A DNA stretch of 64,000 nucleotides from Micromonospora rhizosphaerae (GCF_900091465.1 NZ_FMHV01000002.1:6076001-6140000), one strand, 5' to 3'; counted from the first letter of the stretch, positions 1 to 9,553 are shown. Translations and numbers: made by a program. The notes: generated from the letters alone by a model not told the origin.

Positions 1-2
1 AC

Positions 3-1649
<1,647 letters not shown>

Positions 1650-1668
1650 CCCACTCCCGGCCCCACTG

Positions 1669-1698
1669 GAGCCCGGACCGCCCACGCGGTCCGGGCTC
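1669..1698 (+). terminator. Hairpin terminator after typA
   Basis: A perfect 12-bp stem (GAGCCCGGACCG pairing with CGGTCCGGGCTC) with a 6-nt loop lies 20 nt after the typA stop. There is no clear U-tract, as is usual in high-GC actinomycetes; a C/T-rich run follows. Confidence 0.75.
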
Positions 1699-1738
1699 CG
1701 CTGTCTCCCTCCCCCTCCCCCCGCCGCCCAGCTCTGTT

Positions 1739-1793
1739 GATCATGAAGTTGTTGCCCTCCACCCCGGCGTGTCTGAGCAATAACGTCATGATC
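1739..1793. repeat. Intergenic palindromic repeat (TTGATCATGAAGTT type)
   Basis: Two 17-nt arms, GATCATGAAGTTGTTGC at 1739-1755 and GCAATAACGTCATGATC at 1777-1793, are inverted copies matching at 15 of 17 positions around a 21-nt loop. The arms are far more AT-rich than the surrounding DNA. From memory this resembles a dispersed repeat common in Micromonospora intergenic regions. It sits between typA and a methyltransferase gene, in a 195-nt gap that otherwise holds only the typA terminator and a G-rich run. Confidence 0.65.
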
Positions 1794-1844
1794 GGCCGGG
1801 GCGGGGCGGGGGCCGGGGTGGGGGGTGGGGTGGGGGTGGTCGGG

Positions 1845-2510
1845 TCAGGTGGGTTTGGTGGCCTGGAGGGCGAGGATGTCGGGGACGGGGCCGGAGCCGG
1901 ACTCCTCAACTCTGGTCAGCACCAGACCGGCCCGGGCGACGGCGTTGCACAGATCGGCAAGGGGCACGTGCCAGGCGCCGACGCGCGCCCGCACCCCGGT
2001 CGGATTCCAGGTCCGGAAGGTGCGATCCCGCTCGGCATAGCCGCCGTCGATCACGATCCGCTGCGGATCGGACCGGTCGGCGAACGCGCCGCAGAAGCAG
2101 GGGTGCACGCCGACGTGCACCAGCCGGCCACCCGGCGCCAGCACCCGGGCCGCCTCGGCGATCGTCGCCGGGTAATCCGGCATGTCGGTATGGGCGAGCA
2201 CGCAGACCGCGGCCGGCACCGCGGCGTCGGGCAGCGGCAGCGCGGTCGCGTCGGCCCGGGCCACCGGCAGCCGGGCCCGGGCGTACCGAAGTTGCCCGGC
2301 CGAAAGGTCCACCCCGACCGGATCCCAGCCCAGCCGGCGCAGCTCGGCGGCGTACGCCCCGGTGCCGCAGCACACGTCCAGGCAGCGCCCCGGGCCGGTG
2401 CCGAGCAACCGCGCCAGCAGGTCCCGGACCCGTCGGCTGTAGTCGCTCGCGGAGTTCGTTACGTAGTCCTCGTACCAGTCGGCGATGGCGTCGTACGCGG
2501 CGGTCGTCAT
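1845..2510 (-). CDS. Class I SAM-dependent methyltransferase
   Basis: Predicted 221-residue methyltransferase with the Rossmann-type SAM fold. Motif I reads CLDVCCGTGAYAAEL at about residues 39-53, followed by the acidic end of strand 2 (GVDLSAGQL) and motif IV around ADATALPLPDAAV. This is the Methyltransf_11/25 type; substrate unknown. The ATG at 2510 has no Shine-Dalgarno. A TAGCGT box lies 6 nt upstream on the same strand, which suggests a leaderless transcript. It is divergent from the serine hydrolase gene at 2582, and the 71-nt gap would hold both promoters. Confidence 0.85.
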   Translation of the reverse strand: MTTAAYDAIADWYEDYVTNSASDYSRRVRDLLARLLGTGPGRCLDVCCGTGAYAAELRRLGWDPVGVDLSAGQLRYARARLPVARADATALPLPDAAVPAAVCVLAHTDMPDYPATIAEAARVLAPGGRLVHVGVHPCFCGAFADRSDPQRIVIDGGYAERDRTFRTWNPTGVRARVGAWHVPLADLCNAVARAGLVLTRVEESGSGPVPDILALQATKPT

Positions 2511-2516
2511 ACCCGC

Positions 2517-2574
2517 ACGCTAGAGCCGCGCGCGGCGGACCGCTGTCCCGCCCGCGTCGATGATCGGCTACGGT
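2517..2574. promoter_or_regulatory. Paired -10 boxes of divergent, possibly leaderless genes
   Basis: On the minus strand TAGCGT (2522-2517) ends 6 nt before the ATG at 2510. On the plus strand TACGGT (2569-2574) ends 7 nt before the ATG at 2582. TANNNT placed about 7 nt before a start codon is the hallmark of leaderless actinobacterial promoters. Neither has a convincing -35. Confidence 0.5.
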
Positions 2575-2581
2575 CACCGGC

Positions 2582-3445
2582 ATGACCTGGGAGGATCTCG
2601 ACGCCCAACTGGACAAGGTGCCCGGCACCGTCTCCGGGTACATGGCGCGGCTGGGCGCGCGGCCAACCTGGACCCGGCTGCCCGACGCCACCCATTACGC
2701 GGCCAGCACCATGAAGATCGCGGTGCTGGTCGCGCTCTACCGCGCCGCCGACGCGGGCACCCTCGACCTGGACACCCCGATCCCGGTCCAGAACTCGTTC
2801 GACTCCGCCCAGCCGGGCGCGCCCCGCTTCGCCTGTGCCGAGCACTACGACAACGACGACGCGGTCTGGGACCGGGTCGGCGGCACGGCACCGCTGCGCT
2901 GGCTCGCCGAGCGGATGATCGTCCGCTCCAGCAACCTGGCCACCAACATCGTGCTCGGCCAGGTCGGGCTGCCGGCGGTGGCCGAGGCGTGGGCGCTGGG
3001 CGGGGCCCGGCACAGCGTCACCGGCCGGGGCATCGAGGACTTCGCCGCCCGGGAGGCCGGCATCGACAACCTGGTCACCGCCGCTGACCTGGCCGCCGTG
3101 CTCGGCGCGCTGGCCGCCGGGGCGGAGCGGCCCGGCCCGCTCGCCTCCCCGGCGAGCTGTGCCGCGATGCTCGAGGTGCTCTTCGCGCAGGAGCACCGCG
3201 AGGACCTCGCCGCCGGGCTGCCGGAGGGCACCCGGATCGCGCACAAGAACGGCTGGATACGTGGAATCCGACACGGCGCCGGCGTGGTCTTCCCGCCCGA
3301 CGCCCCGCCGTACGTGATCGTCGTCTGCACCACCACCGAACTGGCCGACGGCGGCCCCAGCGGCGAGGAGATCGACGACGCCTGCCGGCTCATCGCCGAC
3401 ATCTCGGCCCGCGTCTGGGACGCCCGCCACGCCCTGACGGACTGA
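2582..3445 (+). CDS. Class A beta-lactamase-like serine hydrolase
   Basis: A 287-residue protein of the beta-lactamase2/penicillin-recognising serine hydrolase fold. The catalytic tetrad STMK gives Ser42 and Lys45. SSN at 116-118 stands in the position of the SDN loop, and HKNG at 221-224 replaces the KTG motif. No signal peptide is evident, so the protein looks cytoplasmic, unlike true beta-lactamases, and a peptidase or esterase role is more likely than antibiotic hydrolysis. It is convergent with the phosphatase gene that ends 9 nt downstream. The cell-wall peptide genes at 4.3-6.4 kb lie nearby, but a shared pathway is only inference. Confidence 0.8.
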   Translation: MTWEDLDAQLDKVPGTVSGYMARLGARPTWTRLPDATHYAASTMKIAVLVALYRAADAGTLDLDTPIPVQNSFDSAQPGAPRFACAEHYDNDDAVWDRVGGTAPLRWLAERMIVRSSNLATNIVLGQVGLPAVAEAWALGGARHSVTGRGIEDFAAREAGIDNLVTAADLAAVLGALAAGAERPGPLASPASCAAMLEVLFAQEHREDLAAGLPEGTRIAHKNGWIRGIRHGAGVVFPPDAPPYVIVVCTTTELADGGPSGEEIDDACRLIADISARVWDARHALTD

Positions 3446-3453
3446 GCGGGACG

Positions 3454-4251
3454 TCACTCCAACAGGTTGTCCCGCAGCGCGCCGACCACCTCGTCGGTGA
3501 CCCCCAGCCCGTCGCGCAGGTACGCCCCGAACGAGCCGTGCACCCGCCGCACCTCGTCGTACGCGGCGTCCAGGTACTCCGGCCGCACTTCCAGCAGCGG
3601 CCGGGCCGTCGCCGGGTCGAGGTCGGGCTGCTGGCGGGTCATCGCCGCCAGCAGCACCTCGCGCAGGCTCTCCGTCAGCTCGTTGTGCCGCAGGTAGTCG
3701 GCCCGAATCGCCGCCTCGTCCACGCCCAGCGCGGTCAGCAGCACCACCGACAGCCAGCCGGTGCGGTCCTTGCCGGCCGAGCAGTGGAACAGCAGCGGCA
3801 GGTTCCGCGCCTCGGCCGCCAGCCGAACCGCCGCCCCGAACCCGGCCCGGGCCGACTCCGCGGTGACGAACCATCGATAGATCACTGCCATCACCGCCGG
3901 CATGCCCTCCCGGGCGAGCTCGTCGTACGCGGTCAGGTCGTGGCCGAGCAGCACCGCCGAGACGTACGTGAAGACCGGGTGCGCCGGGTCGTAGACCGGC
4001 AGGTGCACCACCCGAGGTTCGCCGACCAGCCGGTCCGGCGGGGCGACCTCCTGCTCGGAGCCGTCCCGCAGGTCCACCACGCAGGCCGGGGCCAGCTTGC
4101 CCAGCACCGGCAGGTCCTCGTCGGTCAGCCGACCCAGCGCGGCGGTGCGGATCAGCCGGCCGGCGCGGACCAGCCGTCCGTCCGCGGTGGGCAGCCCGCC
4201 CAGGTCACGGGCGTTCGGCGCGCCCACCAGTTCCCAGTCCCGCTGCACCAT
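3454..4251 (-). CDS. Tyrosine/serine protein phosphatase (Y_phosphatase3)
   Basis: A 265-residue dual-specificity-type phosphatase. The P-loop HCSAGKDRTG carries the catalytic Cys and Arg of the CX5R motif. The N-terminal NARDLGGLPT stretch is typical of the PtpB/Y_phosphatase3 family. I chose the ATG at 4251 because AGGGGAGG precedes it by about 4 nt. An upstream in-frame ATG at 4281 has no such site and would run close to the divergent epimerase promoter. Mycobacterial PtpB is secreted and removes phosphates from host proteins and phosphoinositides; whether this free-living relative does so is unknown. Confidence 0.88.
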   Translation of the reverse strand: MVQRDWELVGAPNARDLGGLPTADGRLVRAGRLIRTAALGRLTDEDLPVLGKLAPACVVDLRDGSEQEVAPPDRLVGEPRVVHLPVYDPAHPVFTYVSAVLLGHDLTAYDELAREGMPAVMAVIYRWFVTAESARAGFGAAVRLAAEARNLPLLFHCSAGKDRTGWLSVVLLTALGVDEAAIRADYLRHNELTESLREVLLAAMTRQQPDLDPATARPLLEVRPEYLDAAYDEVRRVHGSFGAYLRDGLGVTDEVVGALRDNLLE

Positions 4252-4295
4252 CCGGCCTCCCCTGTTCGCTCCCGCCTGCATATAGGGTGCCGCAC

Positions 4296-5393
4296 ATGAC
4301 CATCGCCGCGGTACGCACCCACCGGCTCTCCGCCCCCTTACACACTCCGTTCGTCACCGCGCTGCGCCGCACCACCACGGTGGACACCCTGGTGGTCGAG
4401 CTGATCGACGACGACGGGTGGTCCGGTTTCGGCGAGGCGCCGCAGGTCTGGCAGGTGACCGGGGCGTCCATCGCCGGCGCCGAGGCGTGCGTGCGGGACG
4501 TGCTCGCTCCGGCGCTGGTCGGGCGGGACGCGGACGACCTGGTGGCCCGGTGCGGCGAGGTGCAGCGGGCGGTGGTCGGCAACGAGTCCGCCAAGGCCGC
4601 CATGGACGTCGCCCTGCACGACCTGGCCGCCCGGCGGCTCGGCGTACCGCTGGTCCGGCTGCTCGGCGGCACCAGCCTGCGGGTGCCGACGGACGTCACG
4701 CTGGCCGCCGGTGACGCGGTCGACCTGGCCGCGGCGGCCAAGCAGCGCCAGGCCGAGGGGTTCACCGTGCTGAAGCTCAAGGTGGGCATCGACGCCAGCG
4801 GCGACCTGGACCGGGTACGGGCGGTGCGGTCCGCCGTCGGCCCGGGCGTGCGGATCCGGCTGGACGCCAACCAGGGCTGGACGCCGCGGGAGGCGGTCCG
4901 GATCATCCGCGGCATCGAGGACGCCGGGCTGGACGTGGAGTTGGTCGAGCAGCCCGTCGCCCGCTGGGACCTGGACGGGCTGGCCTGGGTCAGCGACCGG
5001 GTGGAGCTGCCGATCCTCGCCGACGAGTCGGTGTTCGGCGTCCGCGACCTGGTCGAGGTGATCCGCCGCCGGGCGGCCGACATGGTGAACGTCAAGCTGG
5101 CCAAGTGCGGCGGCCTGCACCCGGCCCGCACGCTCCTCGACCTGGCGGCCGCGCACGGCGTCGGCACGATCGTCGGCTCGATGATGGAGAGTCCGATCGG
5201 CATCGGCGCGGCGGCCAGCCTGGTCGCCGCCTACGGCACCACGGCCGTGTCGGACCTCGACGCCGCCTGGTGGCTGGCCTGGTCGCCGGTCCGCGGCGGG
5301 GTCCGGTACGACGGCGCTACGGTCGTGCTGCCGGACGCCCCCGGCCTCGGCGTCACCTCGGTCTCTGAAGCAAAGATGCAGTCTCGCGGTTGA
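4296..5393 (+). CDS. Dipeptide epimerase (enolase superfamily)
   Basis: Member of the muconate-lactonizing subgroup of the enolase superfamily, closest in motif pattern to L-Ala-D/L-Glu epimerases. The KxK motif is LKLK (Lys160, Lys162). The metal ligands are Asp190 in RLDANQGW, Glu218 in VEQP and Asp243 in ADES, and the second base is Lys268 in VKLAKCGG. It is 365 residues long. It is followed 46 nt later by an NlpC/P60 peptidase gene, an order matching Bacillus ykfB-ykfC, which points to recycling of murein peptides. ATG 4296 is preferred to the GTG at 4287; TAGGGT ends 7 nt before it, suggesting a leaderless start. Confidence 0.88.
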   Translation: MTIAAVRTHRLSAPLHTPFVTALRRTTTVDTLVVELIDDDGWSGFGEAPQVWQVTGASIAGAEACVRDVLAPALVGRDADDLVARCGEVQRAVVGNESAKAAMDVALHDLAARRLGVPLVRLLGGTSLRVPTDVTLAAGDAVDLAAAAKQRQAEGFTVLKLKVGIDASGDLDRVRAVRSAVGPGVRIRLDANQGWTPREAVRIIRGIEDAGLDVELVEQPVARWDLDGLAWVSDRVELPILADESVFGVRDLVEVIRRRAADMVNVKLAKCGGLHPARTLLDLAAAHGVGTIVGSMMESPIGIGAAASLVAAYGTTAVSDLDAAWWLAWSPVRGGVRYDGATVVLPDAPGLGVTSVSEAKMQSRG

Positions 5394-5439
5394 TCGCCGT
5401 CAAAATTTTTCATAGTGTCTCCGGAGAAGGCGGCGCGAG

Positions 5440-6387
5440 GTGGGGGTAGACGTGGAGCTGCAACCGGGCCGCGAGGCCCTCGTCCGGGTCCCGGTGGCGA
5501 CCCTGTGGAGCGCCCCGGAGGCGGCACGACCGGTAGACCGACCCGCCCTGGCTGCCGCGCCCGACCTGCCGGCCTGGATCGCCGGCATGGACACCGACCA
5601 GCAGGTCGGCGAGTGTGTGCTCAGCCAGCTGGTGCTCGGTGAGCGGGTGCTCGTCACCGACCTGCGCCCGGACGGCTGGGCCCACGTGGTCGCCATGGAG
5701 CAACCGGCCGCCAAGCTCGACCCGCGCGGCTACCCGGGCTGGCTGCCCGCCGCCCACCTGACCACCGGGCCGGCCGACCCGACGGGGGCCGGACCGGACG
5801 GCGCGGCCGCCGCCCTGGTCGTGGACGCCACGGTCACCACACTGCACGCCGCGCCGGACGGGCCGGTGACGCTGCCCGGGGTGGTCCTCGGCACCCGCCT
5901 CGCCCCGGCCGGCCGGGCCGTCGACGGGTGGCGACCGGTGCACGCTCCGGGGCACGCCGACCCGCTCTGGGTGCCGGAGGGCGACGTGGTCCCGCTGCCC
6001 ACCGAGCGACCGGAGGCCAAGGAGGTCCTCGCCGTCGCCGAGCGCCTCCGCAGCCTCGTCTACATCTGGGGCGGGATGTCGAGCCACGGCATCGACTGCT
6101 CCGGCCTGGTGCACCTGGCCTGGCGACGGTTCGGGGTGACCCTGCCCCGGGACGCCGACGATCAGGCCCGGGCGACCACCCCGCTGGCGCTCGGCGACGA
6201 GCGCCCCGGTGACCTCTACTTCTTCGCCCGGCCCGGCCGCCGGATCCACCACGTCGGCATCGTCAGCACCGAGCCGCACGGCGACGACCGGCGGATGCTG
6301 AACGCCTGCTACCTGCAGCGCCGGGTGGTGGAGGAGCGGCTCTCCGCCGACCGGGAGGCCACCCTGGTCGGCGCGCACCGCATCTGA
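5440..6387 (+). CDS. C40 (NlpC/P60) peptidase with SH3-like domains
   Basis: A 315-residue murein-peptide endopeptidase resembling YkfC, which cleaves gamma-D-glutamyl bonds in cell-wall peptides. Residues 10-110 and about 125-185 look like two bacterial SH3-type segments, the first closing with GYPGWLPAAHL. The catalytic domain follows, with Cys220 in HGIDCSGLVHLAW and His271 in IHHVGIV. There is no signal peptide, so it should act on imported peptides in the cytoplasm, consistent with the dipeptide epimerase just upstream. The GTG start has GGAGAAGG about 9 nt upstream. A symmetrical hairpin separates it from the convergent terC gene. Confidence 0.9.
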   Translation: MGVDVELQPGREALVRVPVATLWSAPEAARPVDRPALAAAPDLPAWIAGMDTDQQVGECVLSQLVLGERVLVTDLRPDGWAHVVAMEQPAAKLDPRGYPGWLPAAHLTTGPADPTGAGPDGAAAALVVDATVTTLHAAPDGPVTLPGVVLGTRLAPAGRAVDGWRPVHAPGHADPLWVPEGDVVPLPTERPEAKEVLAVAERLRSLVYIWGGMSSHGIDCSGLVHLAWRRFGVTLPRDADDQARATTPLALGDERPGDLYFFARPGRRIHHVGIVSTEPHGDDRRMLNACYLQRRVVEERLSADREATLVGAHRI

Positions 6388-6395
6388 CCCGTAGG

Positions 6396-6433
6396 CGGCA
6401 GGGGCGCGCCCGACCACGGGAGCGCCCCTGCCG
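6396..6433. terminator. Bidirectional terminator between converging genes
   Basis: A perfect 12-bp stem (CGGCAGGGGCGC pairing with GCGCCCCTGCCG) with a 14-nt loop fills the gap between the NlpC/P60 stop and the terC stop and can serve both genes. Confidence 0.8.
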
Positions 6434-6441
6434 GCGTGGCG

Positions 6442-7440
6442 TCAACGACGGGCGTCGGCCAGCTCGCGCCGCCGGTCCCGGGACGACTTCACCAGGCTGG
6501 CCGCGGTGGCCACGGAGAGGGTGCCGACGATGACGGTCAGGGAGAGCCAGATCGGGATGTGCGGGGCCCAGGCGACGTGCTGGCCGCCGTTGACGAACGG
6601 CAGATTGTTATCCGCGAGGGCCTCCAGCACCAGCTTGACCCCGATGAAGCCGAGCACCACGGCCAGCCCGTAGCTCAGGTAGATCAGCCGGTCCAGCAGC
6701 CCGCCGAGCAGGAAGTAGAGCTGCCGCAGCCCCATCAGCGCGAAGACGTTCGCCGTGAAGACCAGGTACGGCTGCTGGGTGATGCCGAAGATCGCGGGGA
6801 TCGAGTCGAGCGCGAAGATCAGGTCGGTGGTGCCGATCGCGATCATCACGATCAGCATCGGGGTGAAGAGCCGCCGGCCGTTCTTCTGCGTGGTCAGCCT
6901 CGCGCCGTCGAAGTCCCGGGAGAGCGGCAGCGCCTTGCGGCTCCACCGGATCAGCACGTTCTCGCTGAACTCGTCCTCGTCCGGCTCACCCTGGCGGGCC
7001 AGGTTGATCGCCGTGTAGATCAGGAACGCGCCGAAGATGTAGAAGACCCAGGAGAACTGGGAGATCAGCGCGGCGCCCGCGGCGATGAAGCCGCCCCGCA
7101 TGACCAGCGCCAGCACGATGCCGATGAGCAGCACCTTCTGCTGATACTGCCGGGGCACCCCGAAGCGGGCCATGATGATCACGAAGACGAAGAGGTTGTC
7201 CACGGAGAGGCTGTACTCGGTGAGCCACCCGGTGTAGAACTGGCCGGCCGCGCTCGGCCCGGCCGCGAGCCACAGCCCCGCGCCAAAGAGCAGGGCCAGC
7301 CCGACGTAGAAGCCGACCCACAGGCTCGACTCGCGGACACTCGGCTCGTGTGGGCGCCGCCCGATGATGAGCAGGTCGACGAGCAGGACCGCGGTCAGTG
7401 CGACCAGGGTCCCCGCCCACACCAATCCGGACACGTTCAA
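6442..7440 (-). CDS. TerC/Alx-family integral membrane protein
   Basis: A 332-residue polytopic membrane protein of the TerC family (about nine hydrophobic segments), whose members export Mn2+ or support metalation of secreted proteins. The hallmarks YSLSVDNLFVFVIIM and TTDLIFALDSIPAIFGIT carry the two conserved intramembrane Asp pairs. A cytoplasmic acidic loop QGEPDEDEF lies in the middle. I place the start at the TTG at 7440: GGAGG lies 6 nt before it, and the sequence NVSGLVW matches the usual N-terminus. An in-frame upstream start at 7476 would begin inside the leader. The leader carries a yybP-ykoY-like element, supporting a role in manganese homeostasis. Confidence 0.93.
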   Translation of the reverse strand: MNVSGLVWAGTLVALTAVLLVDLLIIGRRPHEPSVRESSLWVGFYVGLALLFGAGLWLAAGPSAAGQFYTGWLTEYSLSVDNLFVFVIIMARFGVPRQYQQKVLLIGIVLALVMRGGFIAAGAALISQFSWVFYIFGAFLIYTAINLARQGEPDEDEFSENVLIRWSRKALPLSRDFDGARLTTQKNGRRLFTPMLIVMIAIGTTDLIFALDSIPAIFGITQQPYLVFTANVFALMGLRQLYFLLGGLLDRLIYLSYGLAVVLGFIGVKLVLEALADNNLPFVNGGQHVAWAPHIPIWLSLTVIVGTLSVATAASLVKSSRDRRRELADARR

Positions 7441-7446
7441 ATCAAT

Positions 7447-7648
7447 CCTCCGGCAGACACGCAGCGTCGGGCACACCGTACGCCGGGTGAGCGGCGGGGG
7501 TGCGTCGACACTGACTCTGGTGACTGTCGGAGGTCTCTTCCGTCACCGACCCGGGGACGGGCCACTGACCGACGGAGCCGGGTCGTGCCGCCGGGGGGCC
7601 GACGGTCGTCCGTGCTGACGACTCCGCCACGGGGGAATACTCCCCTCC
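7447..7648 (-). promoter_or_regulatory. Candidate yybP-ykoY (Mn2+) riboswitch controlling terC
   Basis: Read on the minus strand the leader has GGAGGGGAGTA (7648-7638), then GTCGTCAGCACGG, then GAAGAGACCTCC (to 7529). These match in order the conserved L1, central and L3 parts of the yybP-ykoY class (AAAGGGGAGTA ... GCAAGACCTTT), with P1 here formed by GGAGG and CCTCC. The 3' P1 strand CCTCCGACAG (7533-7524) is also complementary at 9 of 10 positions to CTGCCGGAGG (7456-7447), which contains the terC ribosome binding site. Mn2+-stabilised P1 would therefore free the site. The class assignment rests on remembered consensus and was not run against a covariance model. Confidence 0.82.
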
Positions 7649-7787
7649 TCGGCCGCCATTCTTCCCCATCCAGGGTCGTCAGCGCATCTCCGGGCGCCCG
7701 GATTGCCGACGGAATCACTTCCCGCCGTGGCGAGGGGCTCATTCTGTGCGGCGTCCTAGGAGGCTAGGCGTAGCAGATCGCGGTGGC

Positions 7788-8900
7788 TCAGGCCGGCGGG
7801 AGCAGCGGGTCGGCGAGGGACCAGCCGGCCGCCAGCAGCGCGTCGCAGGCGGCCACCGCCGTGGCCAGCCGCTCGCGGTGCGGGCCGCGCAGCTCCACCA
7901 CCGGCACCCCGCAGTCGGCCAGCTCCGCCCGGAACCGCCCGGTCATCCACGCCCGCAGGTGCTCGCCGTCGCGCAGGCCGTCGTCATCGAAGGGCACCCC
8001 CACGTGATCGGTCAGCAGGTACAGCGCCGGCCGCCGGGCCGCCGCCCGCACCGCCTCCGACGACAAGCCCAGGTAGCGCTCCTCCCAGACGGCGGTGGCC
8101 CGAGCATCGGTGTCGCAGAACAGCAGCGGCCCGCTGACCCGCGCCGCCGCGTCCTCGGCCGCCTGCTGCGCCCGGACCACCTCGAGGAAGTCGTCCCGAT
8201 CCCAGATGACGTCGAAGACCGTCGCCGCCGGCCGCCGGGCGCGCAGCTCCGCCAGCTTCCGGACGGTCAGCTCGCGGCCGTACTCGGGGACCCAGGCGGT
8301 GCCGTACTGGGCGGCGAGGGCGGCGGCCATCGTCGTGGTGCCGGTGGACTCCGCGCCCACCACGACGACCCGGCGGACGAACCAGGCCCGCACCGCCGGG
8401 CTCAGCCAGCGCCAGTGCCGGACCGGATCGGCGCGCACCGCGGTCCCGGACACCGGGACCGCCCGCCGGTCCCGGTCCACACAGACCGGCACGGCGTCGA
8501 AGCGGCGGGCCAGTTCCTCGCCGTACGCCTCTGAGGAGAAGACCGCGTCGACCGGCTCGCCGCCGACCGCCTCCCGGAAGACCGCGCAGTGGGCGTCCCA
8601 GACCGCCGGGTCGGCGTAGTCCACCGGGTGGTCGTCGTACCGGCCGACCACCCGCACCCAGGGCGTGGCCGCGTGCGCCTCGCGCAGCCAGGCGACCCGG
8701 TCGGCCAGCGGGATCGACTCCCGCCGGGACGGGGCGACCACCACGGTGACCGCCGCACAGCGGGCCGCGGCGGCCTCGATCAGCGCGTGGTGACCGGCGT
8801 GCGGCGGATAGAACTTCCCGACCACCATCCCGTGCCGGAACTCCGGCTCCCCCGTTCGCCCGCCGGCCGGGGCGGGCACCGGGTCGGCCGATGCGGTCAC
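7788..8900 (-). CDS. nadR: NadR-like NMN adenylyltransferase / ribosylnicotinamide kinase
   Basis: Bifunctional enzyme that would phosphorylate nicotinamide riboside and adenylate NMN to NAD+. The nucleotidyltransferase domain has GKFYPPHAGHH (28-38) and the SGTAVR signature (151-156). The C-terminal kinase-like domain starts with VVVVGAESTGTTT (178-190). The Walker A lysine position is Thr188, so the classical GKS/GKT is absent. The 370-residue length assumes the GTG at 8900, which overlaps the pnuC stop as GTGA. Met25 just before the HIGH-type motif is a possible later start. The operon with pnuC fixes the pathway as nicotinamide riboside salvage. Confidence 0.88.
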   Translation of the reverse strand: MTASADPVPAPAGGRTGEPEFRHGMVVGKFYPPHAGHHALIEAAAARCAAVTVVVAPSRRESIPLADRVAWLREAHAATPWVRVVGRYDDHPVDYADPAVWDAHCAVFREAVGGEPVDAVFSSEAYGEELARRFDAVPVCVDRDRRAVPVSGTAVRADPVRHWRWLSPAVRAWFVRRVVVVGAESTGTTTMAAALAAQYGTAWVPEYGRELTVRKLAELRARRPAATVFDVIWDRDDFLEVVRAQQAAEDAAARVSGPLLFCDTDARATAVWEERYLGLSSEAVRAAARRPALYLLTDHVGVPFDDDGLRDGEHLRAWMTGRFRAELADCGVPVVELRGPHRERLATAVAACDALLAAGWSLADPLLPPA

Positions 8901-9553
8901 GCGGTCACCGGGGCCGCCGGCCCGGGCGGCACCGGGGTCGGCGTCAACCGCCGCCGCAGGTCCGCCCGCCAGGCCCGCAGCCCGACCACGCAGAGCCCGA
9001 GGAAGATCAGGTAGAGCCCCGCCGTCAGCCAGAGCCCCTTGTACGCGTAGAGCGGGATGTAGATGAGGTCGGCCGCGATCCACAGCCACCAGCTCTCCAC
9101 CAGCTTGCGGGTCTGCCCGTACGTGGCCAGCAGGGAGAGTGCGGTGGTGACCGCGTCGGCCAGCGGCACCGTCGAGTCGGTGGCCCGGTCCAGCAGCAGC
9201 CAGAGCCCGCCGGTGAGCACCACCCCGGCGACCGCGAGCGCCCACCACTCGCGCTGGCCGGTGCGAGCGACCGTGAGCCGGCTGCGCCGCTCCCCGCCGA
9301 AGAGCCAGTGCCACCAGCCGTACAGACCCAGGGCGACGTAGACGATCTGGAGGCCGGCGTCGGCGTACAGGCCGGCGGTCCAGAAGAGCAGCATGAGCAG
9401 GAGCACGTTGGCGATGCCGATCGGCCAGTTCGCGATGTGCTGCCGGGCGACCAGCCACACGTTGACCACGCCGGTGGCGAAGCCGAGCAGCTCGGCCCAG
9501 GTGGTGCCGGTCCCGGCGATGCTGAACGCCGTGCTGGTGAGCCAGTCGAGCAT
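8897..9553 (-). CDS. pnuC: Nicotinamide riboside transporter PnuC
   Basis: A 218-residue membrane protein of the PnuC family, which takes up nicotinamide riboside by facilitated diffusion. It has about seven hydrophobic segments. Family features are WPIGIANVLLLMLLFW and the Tyr/Trp-rich core YVALGLYGWWHWLFGG, which lines the substrate site in known structures. The first segment begins with a short amphipathic helix. It is translationally coupled to nadR by a 4-nt GTGA overlap, so uptake and phosphorylating trapping of the substrate are encoded together. No NAD-responsive riboswitch is recognisable in the 100-nt leader. Confidence 0.92.
   Translation of the reverse strand: MLDWLTSTAFSIAGTGTTWAELLGFATGVVNVWLVARQHIANWPIGIANVLLLMLLFWTAGLYADAGLQIVYVALGLYGWWHWLFGGERRSRLTVARTGQREWWALAVAGVVLTGGLWLLLDRATDSTVPLADAVTTALSLLATYGQTRKLVESWWLWIAADLIYIPLYAYKGLWLTAGLYLIFLGLCVVGLRAWRADLRRRLTPTPVPPGPAAPVTA

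Noticed and set aside
5394..5439. A ydaO-type c-di-AMP riboswitch before the NlpC/P60 gene, as seen for other actinobacterial wall hydrolases
   Set aside because: Only 46 nt separate it from the epimerase gene, too short for the element.
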